Of a stretch of DNA of 12,214 nucleotides, positions 1 through 6,663 are shown in pieces. The stretch is from Oscillospiraceae bacterium (GTDB lineage: Bacteria > Bacillota > Clostridia > Oscillospirales > Acutalibacteraceae). The stretch covers positions 1 to 12,214 of the forward strand of contig CACYHJ010000029.1 of the NCBI GenBank assembly GCA_902774165.1, in the 5' to 3' direction. Position numbers and translations under genes: made by a program. Within the stretch, counting starts at the first letter, position 1. Each line of letters starts with the position of its first letter. The notes under the pieces are model-generated. The model saw nothing but the letters and a program-made list of their open reading frames with translations. It did not search any database and was not told where the DNA came from.

Positions 1-60
1 GGCGGCGCGGTGGTCGGCGGCACGGTGGTCGGCGGCGCGGTGGCCGGCGGCGCGGCTGTT
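1..60 (-). repeat. 15-bp tandem repeat encoding the Pro/Thr linker
   Basis: Four consecutive 15-base units start at 1, 16, 31 and 46. The first reads GGCGGCGCGGTGGTC on the plus strand; the others differ by one to a few bases. On the coding (minus) strand each unit encodes a five-residue APPTT-like block (APPTT, VPPTT, APPAT and a more degenerate copy). The array continues past the left edge, so its copy number is unknown. It is a typical extracellular linker between a catalytic module and a further C-terminal module or anchor. Confidence 0.85.
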
Positions 61-1979
61 GTCTCCTCCGGCGGCTCCCTGAGCTTCCACTGCGCGTAAA
101 ATACCGTCGTTTTGCCCTTCAGCGTGACCAGATCGCCCGGCTGATACAGGGTCCCTCCGCTCCTTTTCGTGCTCCAGCCGGAGAATTCATAGTCCGCAGA
201 CGGCGCGCGGACCGGCGTGACCGGGTTGTCGATCTCCCGCAGCGTTGCGTTGTCGCCGACGCGGAGCATTTTTCCGTTGGACAGCAGCCCGTGACCGCCG
301 TTCGCGTCGTAATAAACCATCGCGGCGTTTTCCGAAAAGCCTTTGTCGAGGGCTTCGAGCCGCGCTGCGGTGAACTCCGTCAGGAGCTGTGCGGCGCTGC
401 GGTATTCCCTCTCTTTGTCCGCGGGGGACGTTCCGGAGAACAGATTCCAGCGGAGCGCGTTCATGACCGCGGAGGGGACCGTCTGCTCAATCATTTCCGG
501 CAGCCGTTCAAGCTGGGCAGCAATTGTTCCGCAGTCGCTCTTCCACGCTTTGGCAACGCGTTCACGGAAATCCTCATGCCGGTAGAGCAGGTTGAAGACC
601 GTCAGCACCTGACCTTCGGGATAGTTGTAAAACACGGCGTTCGCCCACCAGCCCGAAGCGTCTCTGACGGAAAACGGCAGGTTCCCGTTGTACCGCGTGT
701 TCCCCATGGAGAGGTCGAAATCCCACGCCGGGCCGGCGTGCAGGATGGTTTCGTCCGCGTCCTTGTAAAAATAACAGCTGGATTGGCCGGCGTCGCGGTG
801 AAACGTATATTCCGTCAGGATATAATATTTCACCAGGGAATCCATTTCAAAATAATCGGTATAGTGTTTTCCTTTTTTATTATATCCGTCCTTCGCGTAA
901 AGCGCCTGTTCCGCCTGCGCGACGAAATCCGCAATGTAGTCGACCTCTTTCTTCGCCGCGTACTCCGGGCTTTTCAGAACGACCGGCTGTCCCTTTGCGG
1001 TGACAAAACCGCTGACCTCCGCGCCGTAACGGCTCATGATCTCCGTTTCGAGAAGATAGCCGCCGGTCACGTTGGCAGGCGCTTTGATCTGCGCCCATTT
1101 GCGGCTGTTTTTTGTTGTGCTTGAATTGACGCCGCCGCGCTTCGCGTTTTCGGGCTCGGTTCCCGGGTTTGCCTTTTCGTTCGCATCTTCCAGATCCGTG
1201 ATGTCGACGCGGGTCTTGCCGATCTCAACGCTTTCGACAATGAGGTAATTGCCCTGATATTCGCCGTTGACGTATAAATCGACCATGCGGTAAGAGGGCG
1301 TAAAGGGCAGCCCGAACGCCTCCGCGATATTCAGCGCAAGAGAATTGCGCAAAAGGGACGCGTCGAAATGATTCGCAAGAAGCGTCCACTTTTTTGCTTT
1401 TCCCATGCCCAGAACGTCCGTCTTTTCCGCGAACTTGATGTTCAGGGGCTTTTTATCCGCTCCCCACGTGGAGTTGCCGCGTCCCTTGATCGAATTCAGC
1501 GCAAGGCCGTCGCAGACGACCGAGCCGTGATCCGCCAGCGTAAACGTCCCCTTTTCCTTGTGGTTCTTATCGGCGCGGATGTTTTCCATCGAGCCGGATT
1601 CCGTAGTCAGCCAGACGGACGGTAGATTTGCGGATTGTAAAACGCGGAGCGGGTATTTTTTTCCGTTGACGGTGATCGTGTGGTCCCCGACCGTCAGCGC
1701 GGCTGTTCCGGCTCCGTTCGGAAGCTCGATCCCGTCAACGATGATTTTCCCGCCTTTGACGGAACGGACGGTCAGCTTGCGGGCGTCGCAGTCCGCGGGC
1801 AGAAACAGATTGTAACCTCCGGACGCATCCCGCAGGGCCGAAACCCCGGTTTCCCCCGCGCCCGGAAACGCGGTCACGGTGAACGGAACCGCCGTGCCGT
1901 CCGCCGCGTACGCGAAAACGAAACATCCGGATAAAACGGATAATACAAGAATCAAGCTGATCATTCTTTTCATACGCAT
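1..1979 (-). CDS. Secreted CotH-kinase family protein with InlB-type repeat and Pro/Thr-rich tail (C-terminus cut by window edge)
   Basis: The frame is open from 1979 to the left edge: 659 codons with no stop, so the C-terminus is missing. CotH-family proteins are atypical kinases, known from spore-coat assembly and as modules of secreted and cellulosomal clostridial proteins. Visible CotH hallmarks (residues numbered from 1979) are KGRGNSTW at 165-172, KKWTLLANHFDASLLRN at 196-212, a VNGEYQGNYLIVE block near 237-249, GGYLLE near 306-311, HRDAG at 394-398 and AWDFD at 418-422. Residues about 555-632 look like a Listeria-Bacteroides (Flg_new/InlB B) repeat, ending in YAQW. After that the chain becomes TTAPP-like linker. 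The N-terminus is a signal sequence. It has both a possible lipobox (LSGC, Cys19) and a possible signal peptidase I site (AYA before ADG), so lipoprotein versus plain secretion is open. Three in-frame ATGs lie at 1985, 1979 and 1973. AGGAG abuts the first, so 1979, with 6 nt spacing, is preferred. The substrate is unknown. Confidence 0.88.
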   Translation of the reverse strand, partial: MRMKRMISLILVLSVLSGCFVFAYAADGTAVPFTVTAFPGAGETGVSALRDASGGYNLFLPADCDARKLTVRSVKGGKIIVDGIELPNGAGTAALTVGDHTITVNGKKYPLRVLQSANLPSVWLTTESGSMENIRADKNHKEKGTFTLADHGSVVCDGLALNSIKGRGNSTWGADKKPLNIKFAEKTDVLGMGKAKKWTLLANHFDASLLRNSLALNIAEAFGLPFTPSYRMVDLYVNGEYQGNYLIVESVEIGKTRVDITDLEDANEKANPGTEPENAKRGGVNSSTTKNSRKWAQIKAPANVTGGYLLETEIMSRYGAEVSGFVTAKGQPVVLKSPEYAAKKEVDYIADFVAQAEQALYAKDGYNKKGKHYTDYFEMDSLVKYYILTEYTFHRDAGQSSCYFYKDADETILHAGPAWDFDLSMGNTRYNGNLPFSVRDASGWWANAVFYNYPEGQVLTVFNLLYRHEDFRERVAKAWKSDCGTIAAQLERLPEMIEQTVPSAVMNALRWNLFSGTSPADKEREYRSAAQLLTEFTAARLEALDKGFSENAAMVYYDANGGHGLLSNGKMLRVGDNATLREIDNPVTPVRAPSADYEFSGWSTKRSGGTLYQPGDLVTLKGKTTVFYAQWKLREPPEETTAAPPATAPPTTVPPTTAP

Positions 1980-2021
1980 CGTCATCTCCTTTTGTTTATC
2001 TCTCTCGTTGTTTCCTGATCT

Positions 2022-2051
2022 ATTCTACCTTGTCATTTGCCCGGTTGGCAA
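2022..2051 (-). promoter_or_regulatory. Sigma-A-like promoter of the CotH-family gene
   Basis: On the minus strand a TTGCCA -35 (2046-2051) is followed, after 18 bases, by a TAGAAT -10 (2022-2027). Each differs little from consensus. Start of transcription would fall near 2015, giving a leader of about 35 nt before the preferred ATG at 1979. The site sits just downstream of the terminator at 2069-2094, so the gene is probably transcribed separately from iscSU. Confidence 0.6.
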
Positions 2052-2068
2052 GGTACAAAACGCAACAC

Positions 2069-2094
2069 AAAAGCGGACCCCGTAAAGGGCCCGC
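2069..2094 (-). terminator. Intrinsic terminator of the iscS-iscU operon
   Basis: On the minus strand GCGGGCCC (2087-2094) pairs with GGGTCCGC (2073-2080) across a 6-base loop. This is an 8-bp stem with one G-U pair, followed by TTTT (2069-2072) and a moderately T-rich stretch. It starts 47 bases past the iscU stop codon. The T-tract is short, so some read-through into the CotH gene is possible. Confidence 0.65.
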
Positions 2095-2141
2095 CGTTCG
2101 GAAAGGTTATGTCGTTTTTTATGTTGATGCGGGGGAGCGGA

Positions 2142-2561
2142 TCATTCCTCTTCCTCCGGCTCCGCGAACATGGCGGGATCGTAGGAGATCCCGTTTTTGT
2201 CGTAATAATCCTTGAACGCTGCCTTGATGGCCTCCTCCGCCAGCACCGAGCAGTGCAGCTTGTGGGCGGGCAGGCCGTCCAGCGCCTCCGTGACCGCTTT
2301 GTTGGTCAGCGCAAGCGCGTCTTCGACGGGTTTTCCCTTGATCAGCTCCGTCGCCATGGAGCTGGAGGCGATGGCGCTGCCGCAGCCGAAGGTCTCGAAT
2401 TTGACGTCCTCGATGATCCCGTTGCCGATCTTGAGATAGATTTTCATAATATCGCCGCATTTCGCGTTGCCGACCTCGCCGACGCCGTCCGCGTCCTCGA
2501 TGACGCCCACGTTTCGCGGGTTGCGGAAATGATCCATTACTTTTTCACTGTATAATGCCAT
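2142..2561 (-). CDS. iscU: Fe-S cluster assembly scaffold IscU (NifU N-terminal type)
   Basis: This is a 139-residue cytoplasmic scaffold on which Fe-S clusters are built with sulfur from the cysteine desulfurase encoded just upstream. The cluster ligands of the family are present: Cys35 in AKCGD (with Asp37), Cys60 in FGCGSAIASSS, and His103-Cys104 in LHCSVLAEEAI. Their spacing matches IscU/NifU rather than SufU, which has an insertion between the first two cysteines. The segment before His103 reads LPAHK, where proteobacterial IscU has the LPPVK motif bound by the HscA chaperone. The protein ends in an acidic EPEEEE tail. The start at 2561 has an AAGGAGG site that overlaps the iscS stop; the gap to iscS is only 13 nt, so the two are clearly co-transcribed. 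Clostridial homologues are often named nifU. Confidence 0.95.
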   Translation of the reverse strand: MALYSEKVMDHFRNPRNVGVIEDADGVGEVGNAKCGDIMKIYLKIGNGIIEDVKFETFGCGSAIASSSMATELIKGKPVEDALALTNKAVTEALDGLPAHKLHCSVLAEEAIKAAFKDYYDKNGISYDPAMFAEPEEEE

Positions 2562-2574
2562 GGTATTTGCCTCC

Positions 2575-3762
2575 TTACAGAATAAACCGAGATTTGCCGG
2601 CGCAGAGATCCCGCCAGACGGGGGAGAAGCCGCGCAGGTATTCGACCACGTCCTTCACCGCCGCGATGATGTAATCCACCTGCGCCTCGTCCGCGTCCTC
2701 GCCGAGGGTGAGCCGCAGCGACCCGTGCGCCACGTCGTGGACCCTGCCGATTGCCAGCAGCACATGGCTCGGGTCAAGGGAGCCGGAGGTGCAGGCGGAG
2801 CCGGAGGATGCGCTGATGCCCTTGTCGTCCAGGCACAGCAGCAGCGATTCGCCCTCGATCCCCTCAAAACAGAAGCTGACGTTGGAGGGCAGACGGTTTT
2901 CCCGGTCGCCGTTCAGCGCGCAGTGGGGGATCTGCGAGAGCCCTTCGATGAGCCGGTCCCGCAGCGCCGTCAGCTTTGCGGTGTTCTCCGGCATCCGGTC
3001 GACCGCCTCCCGCAGCGCCGCCGCCATGCCGACGACGCCCGCCACGTTTTCCGTCCCGGCGCGCTTGCCCCGTTCCTGCGCGCCGCCGTCAATGAGATTC
3101 GTCAGCCGGATTCCCTTTTTCGCGTAAAGGAACCCGACCCCCTTCGGCCCGTGGAATTTGTGGGCGGAGCCGGAGAGCAGATCGACGTTGTCCGCGTTCA
3201 CGTCGATGGGCAGATGGCCGACGGCCTGAACCGCGTCCGTGTGGAACTTCACCCCGTGTTTTCTGCAGATCTCGCCGATGCGCCGGATGGGCTGGACCGT
3301 GCCGATCTCGTTGTTCGCGTACATGATCGTCACAAGGCAGGTGTCCTCCCGGATCGCGTTTTCCACGTCCGCGGGATCGACGATCCCGTCTTCGCCGACG
3401 TCCAGCAGCGTAACCTCAAACCCCTCTTTTTCCAACCGCCGGAGTGTGTGCAGCACGGCGTGATGTTCGATTTTGTCTGAGATAATATGGGTTTTCCCGG
3501 CTTTCTTCCCCAGCGCCGCGGCGGAGATCAGCGCCTGATTGTCCGCCTCCGACCCGCCGGAGGTAAAGATGATTTCCGCCGGCGCGGCTCCGATCGCCCC
3601 GGCGACGGTTTTTCTCGCCTCCTCAAGCGCCTCCTTCGCGGTCTGGCCGATGGAATACAGACTGCTCGGGTTGCCGTAGATCTCTTCAAAATAGGGGAGC
3701 ATCGCGTCGATGGCGGCTCGGCTCATTTTTGTTGTCGCGGCGTTGTCCGCGTAGATTCTCAT
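2575..3762 (-). CDS. iscS: Cysteine desulfurase IscS/NifS (PLP-dependent)
   Basis: This 395-residue class-V aminotransferase-fold enzyme removes sulfur from L-cysteine, leaving alanine, and passes the persulfide to IscU (and probably to tRNA thiolation enzymes). It opens with YADNAATTKMS, typical of the family. His101 (EHHAV) is the expected cofactor-stacking histidine, and Lys202 in SAHKFHGPKG is the Schiff-base lysine. Cys324 in SGSACTSGSLDPSHVL is the catalytic persulfide cysteine on the mobile loop; RAGTEN (235-240) is also present. Length is normal. The ATG at 3762 has a perfect AGGAGG (3771-3776) 8 nt upstream. It is the first gene of a two-gene operon with iscU. The iscR regulator and mnmA that often flank this pair in clostridia are not here. 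Clostridial annotation often uses nifS for the same protein. Confidence 0.95.
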   Translation of the reverse strand: MRIYADNAATTKMSRAAIDAMLPYFEEIYGNPSSLYSIGQTAKEALEEARKTVAGAIGAAPAEIIFTSGGSEADNQALISAAALGKKAGKTHIISDKIEHHAVLHTLRRLEKEGFEVTLLDVGEDGIVDPADVENAIREDTCLVTIMYANNEIGTVQPIRRIGEICRKHGVKFHTDAVQAVGHLPIDVNADNVDLLSGSAHKFHGPKGVGFLYAKKGIRLTNLIDGGAQERGKRAGTENVAGVVGMAAALREAVDRMPENTAKLTALRDRLIEGLSQIPHCALNGDRENRLPSNVSFCFEGIEGESLLLCLDDKGISASSGSACTSGSLDPSHVLLAIGRVHDVAHGSLRLTLGEDADEAQVDYIIAAVKDVVEYLRGFSPVWRDLCAGKSRFIL

Positions 3763-3777
3763 AATTCCGACCTCCTA

Positions 3778-3811
3778 ATGCCTATTAAATCAATAGGTAT
3801 TATAAACCTAT
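3778..3811 (-). promoter_or_regulatory. Overlapping inverted repeats: candidate Rrf2/IscR-type operator of the isc operon
   Basis: On the minus strand ATACCTATT and AATAGGCAT flank GATTT (3778-3800), a 23-bp inverted repeat with one mismatched pair, covering the predicted start site and reaching into the -10. A second repeat, ATAGGT and ACCTAT around a 7-base spacer (3793-3811), shares the middle arm and spans the whole -10. Binding here would block RNA polymerase. The general layout (ATA-CC outer arms, 5-base A/T centre, about 23-25 bp) resembles binding sites of Rrf2-family regulators such as IscR. The assignment to IscR is an inference from the promoter's genes, not from a matched consensus. 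Confidence 0.5.
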
Positions 3812-3827
3812 AAAACCGATATGTCAA
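3799..3827 (-). promoter_or_regulatory. Near-perfect sigma-A promoter of iscS-iscU
   Basis: On the minus strand an exact TTGACA (3822-3827) and an exact TATAAT (3799-3804) are separated by 17 bases, the consensus arrangement. Predicted transcription start is near 3792, giving a leader of about 30 nt that includes AGGAGG. So strong a promoter would be expected to be repressible, and inverted repeats overlap its -10 and start site. Confidence 0.85.
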
Positions 3828-3878
3828 TAGTTATTGAAAAATAAATCGGAATTATCGGAGAAAACCGGAGCCGGACAG

Positions 3879-3907
3879 AAAAAACGCACGGCGCCGCTGC
3901 CGTGCGT
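3879..3907 (-). terminator. Intrinsic terminator of trmB-ylmH-metK
   Basis: On the minus strand a perfect 9-bp stem, ACGCACGGC (3899-3907) with GCCGTGCGT (3884-3892), encloses a 6-base loop and is followed by six T (3879-3884). It lies 28 bases past the metK stop. There is no T-run on the other side, so it acts on the minus strand only and separates metK from the iscS promoter. Confidence 0.92.
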
Positions 3908-3935
3908 TGTATCTATGGAGTGTTTTTTGATAGGA

Positions 3936-5120
3936 TCAGATTCCCGCGCGCTCTTTCAGCGCTTCGGCCATGTCGGTCTTTTCCCACGCGACGCCCAGCT
4001 CTTCTCTGCCCATATGGCCGTAAGCGGCAAGGGCTTTGTACTGGGGCTTCCGGAGACCGAGCTTGTCGATGATGGCGGCGGGTCGCATATCGAACAGATC
4101 GGTGATGATTTTTGCCAGTGCTCCGTCGTCGATCTTTCCGGTGCCGAAGGTCTCGACAAAGACGGAGACCGGGTGGGCTACGCCGATGGCGTAAGCAAGC
4201 TGTACCTCACATTTTGAGGCGATGCCGGCCGCGACAACGTTCTTGGCGATATACCGCGCCTCATACGCGGCGCTGCGGTCCACCTTGGTGGGGTCTTTGC
4301 CGCTGAACGCGCCGCCGCCGTGCCGGGCGTAGCCGCCGTAGGTATCCACGATGATTTTTCTGCCGGTCAGGCCGCTGTCGCCGGCGGGGCCGCCGATCAC
4401 AAACCGGCCGGTGGGGTTGACGTAAAACTTTGTATTCTCATCCAGCAGCGCGGCGGGGACCGTCGTCCGGATCACATGCTCGATCACGTCGGCGCGGATC
4501 TGCTCCTGCGTAACGTCCGGGTCGTGCTGGGAGGAGATCACGACGGTATCCACCCGGGCGGGTTTGCCGTCGATATATTCTACCGTGACCTGGCTTTTGC
4601 CGTCGGGGCGCAGATATTTCAGCGTACCGTTCTTGCGGACCTCGGTCAGCTTCTTCGCCAGCTGCTGCGCCAGAGAGATCGCCAGCGGCATCAGCTCCGG
4701 CGTTTCGTCGCAGGCATAGCCGAACATCATGCCTTGGTCGCCCGCGCCGTTCAGGTTATAGCGGTCCTCGTCGCCGGCTTTCAGCTCGCTGGAGCGGTCC
4801 ACGCCCATGGCGATATCCGCGCTCTGCTCGTCGATGGAGGTCAGGATGGCGCAGGTGTTGCCGTCAAAGCCGTAGGCCGGGTTGTCAAAGCCGATGCCCG
4901 AGACCACTTCCCGCACGATTTTCGGGATGTTGACGTTGGCCTTGGTCGAAACCTCACCCATCACCGTCACAACGCCGGTGGTGCAGGTCGTCTCGCAGGC
5001 CACGCGGGAAAACGGATCCTGGGCGAGCATCGCGTCAAGAATCGCGTCGGAGATCTGGTCGCATATTTTGTCGGGATGTCCTTCCGTGACGGATTCCGAG
5101 GTGAAAAACTGTCTGTTCAT
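3936..5120 (-). CDS. metK: S-adenosylmethionine synthetase MetK
   Basis: Makes S-adenosylmethionine from methionine and ATP, releasing phosphate and pyrophosphate; cytoplasmic, normally a tetramer. From 5120 the protein has 394 residues and starts MNRQFFTSESVTEGHPDK, the expected N-terminus. Signature motifs are GAGDQGMMFGYA (125-136) and GGGAFSGKDPTKVDRSAAY (268-286), plus HPDK (15-18) and the nucleotide-binding GDSGLTGRK region (247-255). An in-frame ATG at 5165 would add 15 residues (MSKNRQTT...) that the family lacks and would overlap the preceding gene. The 5120 start has AAAGGAG about 10 nt upstream and is preferred. It is the last gene of the unit, 37 nt after ylmH. I see no SAM riboswitch in this short gap, so regulation is presumably through the operon promoter. 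Confidence 0.96.
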   Translation of the reverse strand: MNRQFFTSESVTEGHPDKICDQISDAILDAMLAQDPFSRVACETTCTTGVVTVMGEVSTKANVNIPKIVREVVSGIGFDNPAYGFDGNTCAILTSIDEQSADIAMGVDRSSELKAGDEDRYNLNGAGDQGMMFGYACDETPELMPLAISLAQQLAKKLTEVRKNGTLKYLRPDGKSQVTVEYIDGKPARVDTVVISSQHDPDVTQEQIRADVIEHVIRTTVPAALLDENTKFYVNPTGRFVIGGPAGDSGLTGRKIIVDTYGGYARHGGGAFSGKDPTKVDRSAAYEARYIAKNVVAAGIASKCEVQLAYAIGVAHPVSVFVETFGTGKIDDGALAKIITDLFDMRPAAIIDKLGLRKPQYKALAAYGHMGREELGVAWEKTDMAEALKERAGI

Positions 5121-5157
5121 GGTATTATTACTCCTTTTACCGGTCGTCTGCCGGTTT

Positions 5158-5916
5158 TTACTCATATAAACCGACTGAAATTTTCAGCCGTCCTTTTTTT
5201 GTTTCGCCGACCGGACCGTAGAAAACGAATTTTCCCAGTCCGCGTACGGATACGACGTCGTTCACCTTCGCGTCCGTCCCGGCGTTCGCGCGCAGCCTGC
5301 CGCGCACGTAAACGCGCTCCTTCTCAAACAGCTCTTTCGCAGCGCTTCTCGATATATTATACACAGCGGCGATAATACAGTCAAGCCTTTCGGAGGCGGA
5401 AATATAACATTGTTCGCGGATATGCGGCCCGACGCCCTGCGGCAGCGCGTCGATCCGTTCGCAGTCAACGTCGGTATGCCGGACGGAGGTCAGGTTCTTT
5501 TCGATGTATTCCGCGATGGAGGCAAGCGCGACCGCATAGGCCGTCTTTCCGTCGGTAAAGAGATCCCCGATCAGTTCCCGTTTGATCCCCAGCGACATCA
5601 GCGCGCCCAGCACGTCCCGGTGGGAAAGCTCCTCGCCGTATTTTTCCGAGCGCGGCGAAATCCTGATACAGCATATTCCCGGGAAATATTCATACCCGTT
5701 TGTTTCCTCGTTCCCGAACACGGCAATGACCCGTTCCGCGTTTTCCGTGCCGCCGTACAGCGCCGCGGGGGAGACTTCTCCGCTGTTCTCCAGCGCGTGC
5801 AGAACGCTCTGGGACGCAAGATCGAGAAACCCGGTCGCCTCATAGGATCCGCGGGAACGGCTGCGGTCAGACAGCTCCTTCAGCCTTTTTTTCAGTAACG
5901 CGTCGTCGCCGTTCAT
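5158..5916 (-). CDS. ylmH: YlmH-family S4-domain RNA-binding protein
   Basis: A 252-residue cytoplasmic protein. The N-terminal two thirds is the YlmH-type region, with the diagnostic HRDVLGALMSLGIKRELIGDL (99-119). The C-terminal third is an S4 RNA-binding domain (about 175-235: SASERLD, ISRSAAKELFEKERVYVRG, then VVSVRGLGKF). YlmH of Bacillus subtilis has been linked to ribosome-associated quality control, where the S4 domain contacts the large ribosomal subunit; that role is transferred here from family knowledge. In many Firmicutes the gene sits beside sepF, ylmG and divIVA. Here it lies between trmB and metK. Its ATG overlaps the trmB stop in an ATGA junction (5913-5916), with only a weak AGGA upstream, so translation is probably coupled to trmB. 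Confidence 0.85.
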   Translation of the reverse strand: MNGDDALLKKRLKELSDRSRSRGSYEATGFLDLASQSVLHALENSGEVSPAALYGGTENAERVIAVFGNEETNGYEYFPGICCIRISPRSEKYGEELSHRDVLGALMSLGIKRELIGDLFTDGKTAYAVALASIAEYIEKNLTSVRHTDVDCERIDALPQGVGPHIREQCYISASERLDCIIAAVYNISRSAAKELFEKERVYVRGRLRANAGTDAKVNDVVSVRGLGKFVFYGPVGETKKGRLKISVGLYE

Positions 5917-6584
5917 TTCATTTTCCTGGCTTCCAGCCGGTAGATCGGGCCCAGCTGAGAAAAGCGCTGCTCGTATTCGGTGACGATGTTGCCCTCGAAA
6001 TCGCTGTGGTGCAGATCGAGGGAGATATTGTCGATCAGATAGCCGTTTTTCGGATACTGGGCGAGGGAATACTCAAAAAAGTGCATGTTGTCCGTCTTCT
6101 GGTGAATGTCGCCGTCCTCTGTCAGCAGCCGGTCGTAAATCGGGAAAAACGCGTCGTAGGTCAGTCGACGGTTCACGTCCCGGTGCTTGGGGTAGGGGCA
6201 GGAAAAATTCAGGAAAATACGCCAGACGCAGTGGTCCGGGAGGTATTTGGGCAGCATACGGGCGTCGGTTTTCATGAACAGGATATTGCGCAGGCCTTCC
6301 CGCTTCGCCTTTTCGCACGCCATGACCAGAACGTTGCCCACCTTTTCCACCGCGATGAAATTCACGTCCGGCAGCCGCTTGGCAATCTCGCAGATGAAGG
6401 CGCCCTTCCCGCAGCCGATCTCCAGCATCAGCGGGTTCCGGTTGCCGAAATAGGCTTCCAGGTCGATATATTCCGGTTTCAGCACCGCCGTGCTGAAATT
6501 TCTGTCGTCATAATCCGGGGAAAACAGCACGTCGGCGCAGGCTTCCAGGCGTTCGGCAAGATATTTTTTGCGTCTGTCTCTCAT
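5913..6584 (-). CDS. trmB: tRNA (guanine-N7-)-methyltransferase TrmB
   Basis: Transfers a methyl group from S-adenosylmethionine to N7 of a guanine in the tRNA variable loop (usually position 46). From 6584 it is 223 residues long, starting MRDRRKKYLAERLEACADVL, like other clostridial TrmB. Visible motifs are the SAM-binding loop MLEIGCGKGAF (53-63), the acidic VEK after strand 2 (79-81), KTDAR (105-109), HQKTDN (161-166) and the C-terminal TEYEQRF. The block usually written FPDPWPK reads FSCPYPK here (127-133), so Cys129 stands where Asp is usual. An upstream in-frame ATG at 6611 adds nine residues, but it has no ribosome binding site and lies only about 8 nt below the promoter -10. ATG 6584 has AAAGGA 11 nt upstream and is preferred. 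It is the first gene of the trmB-ylmH-metK unit. Confidence 0.92.
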   Translation of the reverse strand: MRDRRKKYLAERLEACADVLFSPDYDDRNFSTAVLKPEYIDLEAYFGNRNPLMLEIGCGKGAFICEIAKRLPDVNFIAVEKVGNVLVMACEKAKREGLRNILFMKTDARMLPKYLPDHCVWRIFLNFSCPYPKHRDVNRRLTYDAFFPIYDRLLTEDGDIHQKTDNMHFFEYSLAQYPKNGYLIDNISLDLHHSDFEGNIVTEYEQRFSQLGPIYRLEARKMK

Positions 6585-6619
6585 AACTGAATCGGTCCTT
6601 TTGTTTTTCATTCGGGACG

Positions 6620-6648
6620 ATTATAGCACATCCGCGCTTATATTTCCA
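6620..6648 (-). promoter_or_regulatory. Promoter of trmB-ylmH-metK
   Basis: On the minus strand a TGGAAA -35 (6643-6648, 4 of 6 consensus positions) precedes an exact TATAAT -10 (6620-6625) by 17 bases. The start site should be near 6613, giving a leader of about 29 nt to the preferred trmB ATG at 6584. It is back to back with the promoter of the YfhO-family gene. Confidence 0.7.
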
Positions 6649-6663
6649 TATTTTTTTGAAATC

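Noticed and set aside
2560..3480. Plus-strand frame of 306 codons opposite iscS, plus similar frames opposite metK (4320-5375) and the CotH gene (291-1124)
   Set aside because: The minus-strand products are unmistakable IscS, MetK and CotH-family proteins. The plus-strand readings are low-information shadows.
5139..5155. Small hairpin ACCGG/CCGGT between ylmH and metK as a terminator or riboswitch
   Set aside because: The stem is only 5 bp with a 7-base loop and no T-run, and the 37-nt gap is far too short for a SAM riboswitch.
5121..5165. N-terminal extension of MetK by 15 residues from an ATG at 5165
   Set aside because: The extension overlaps the end of ylmH, has no family counterpart and lacks a good ribosome binding site. 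The family N-terminus begins at 5120.
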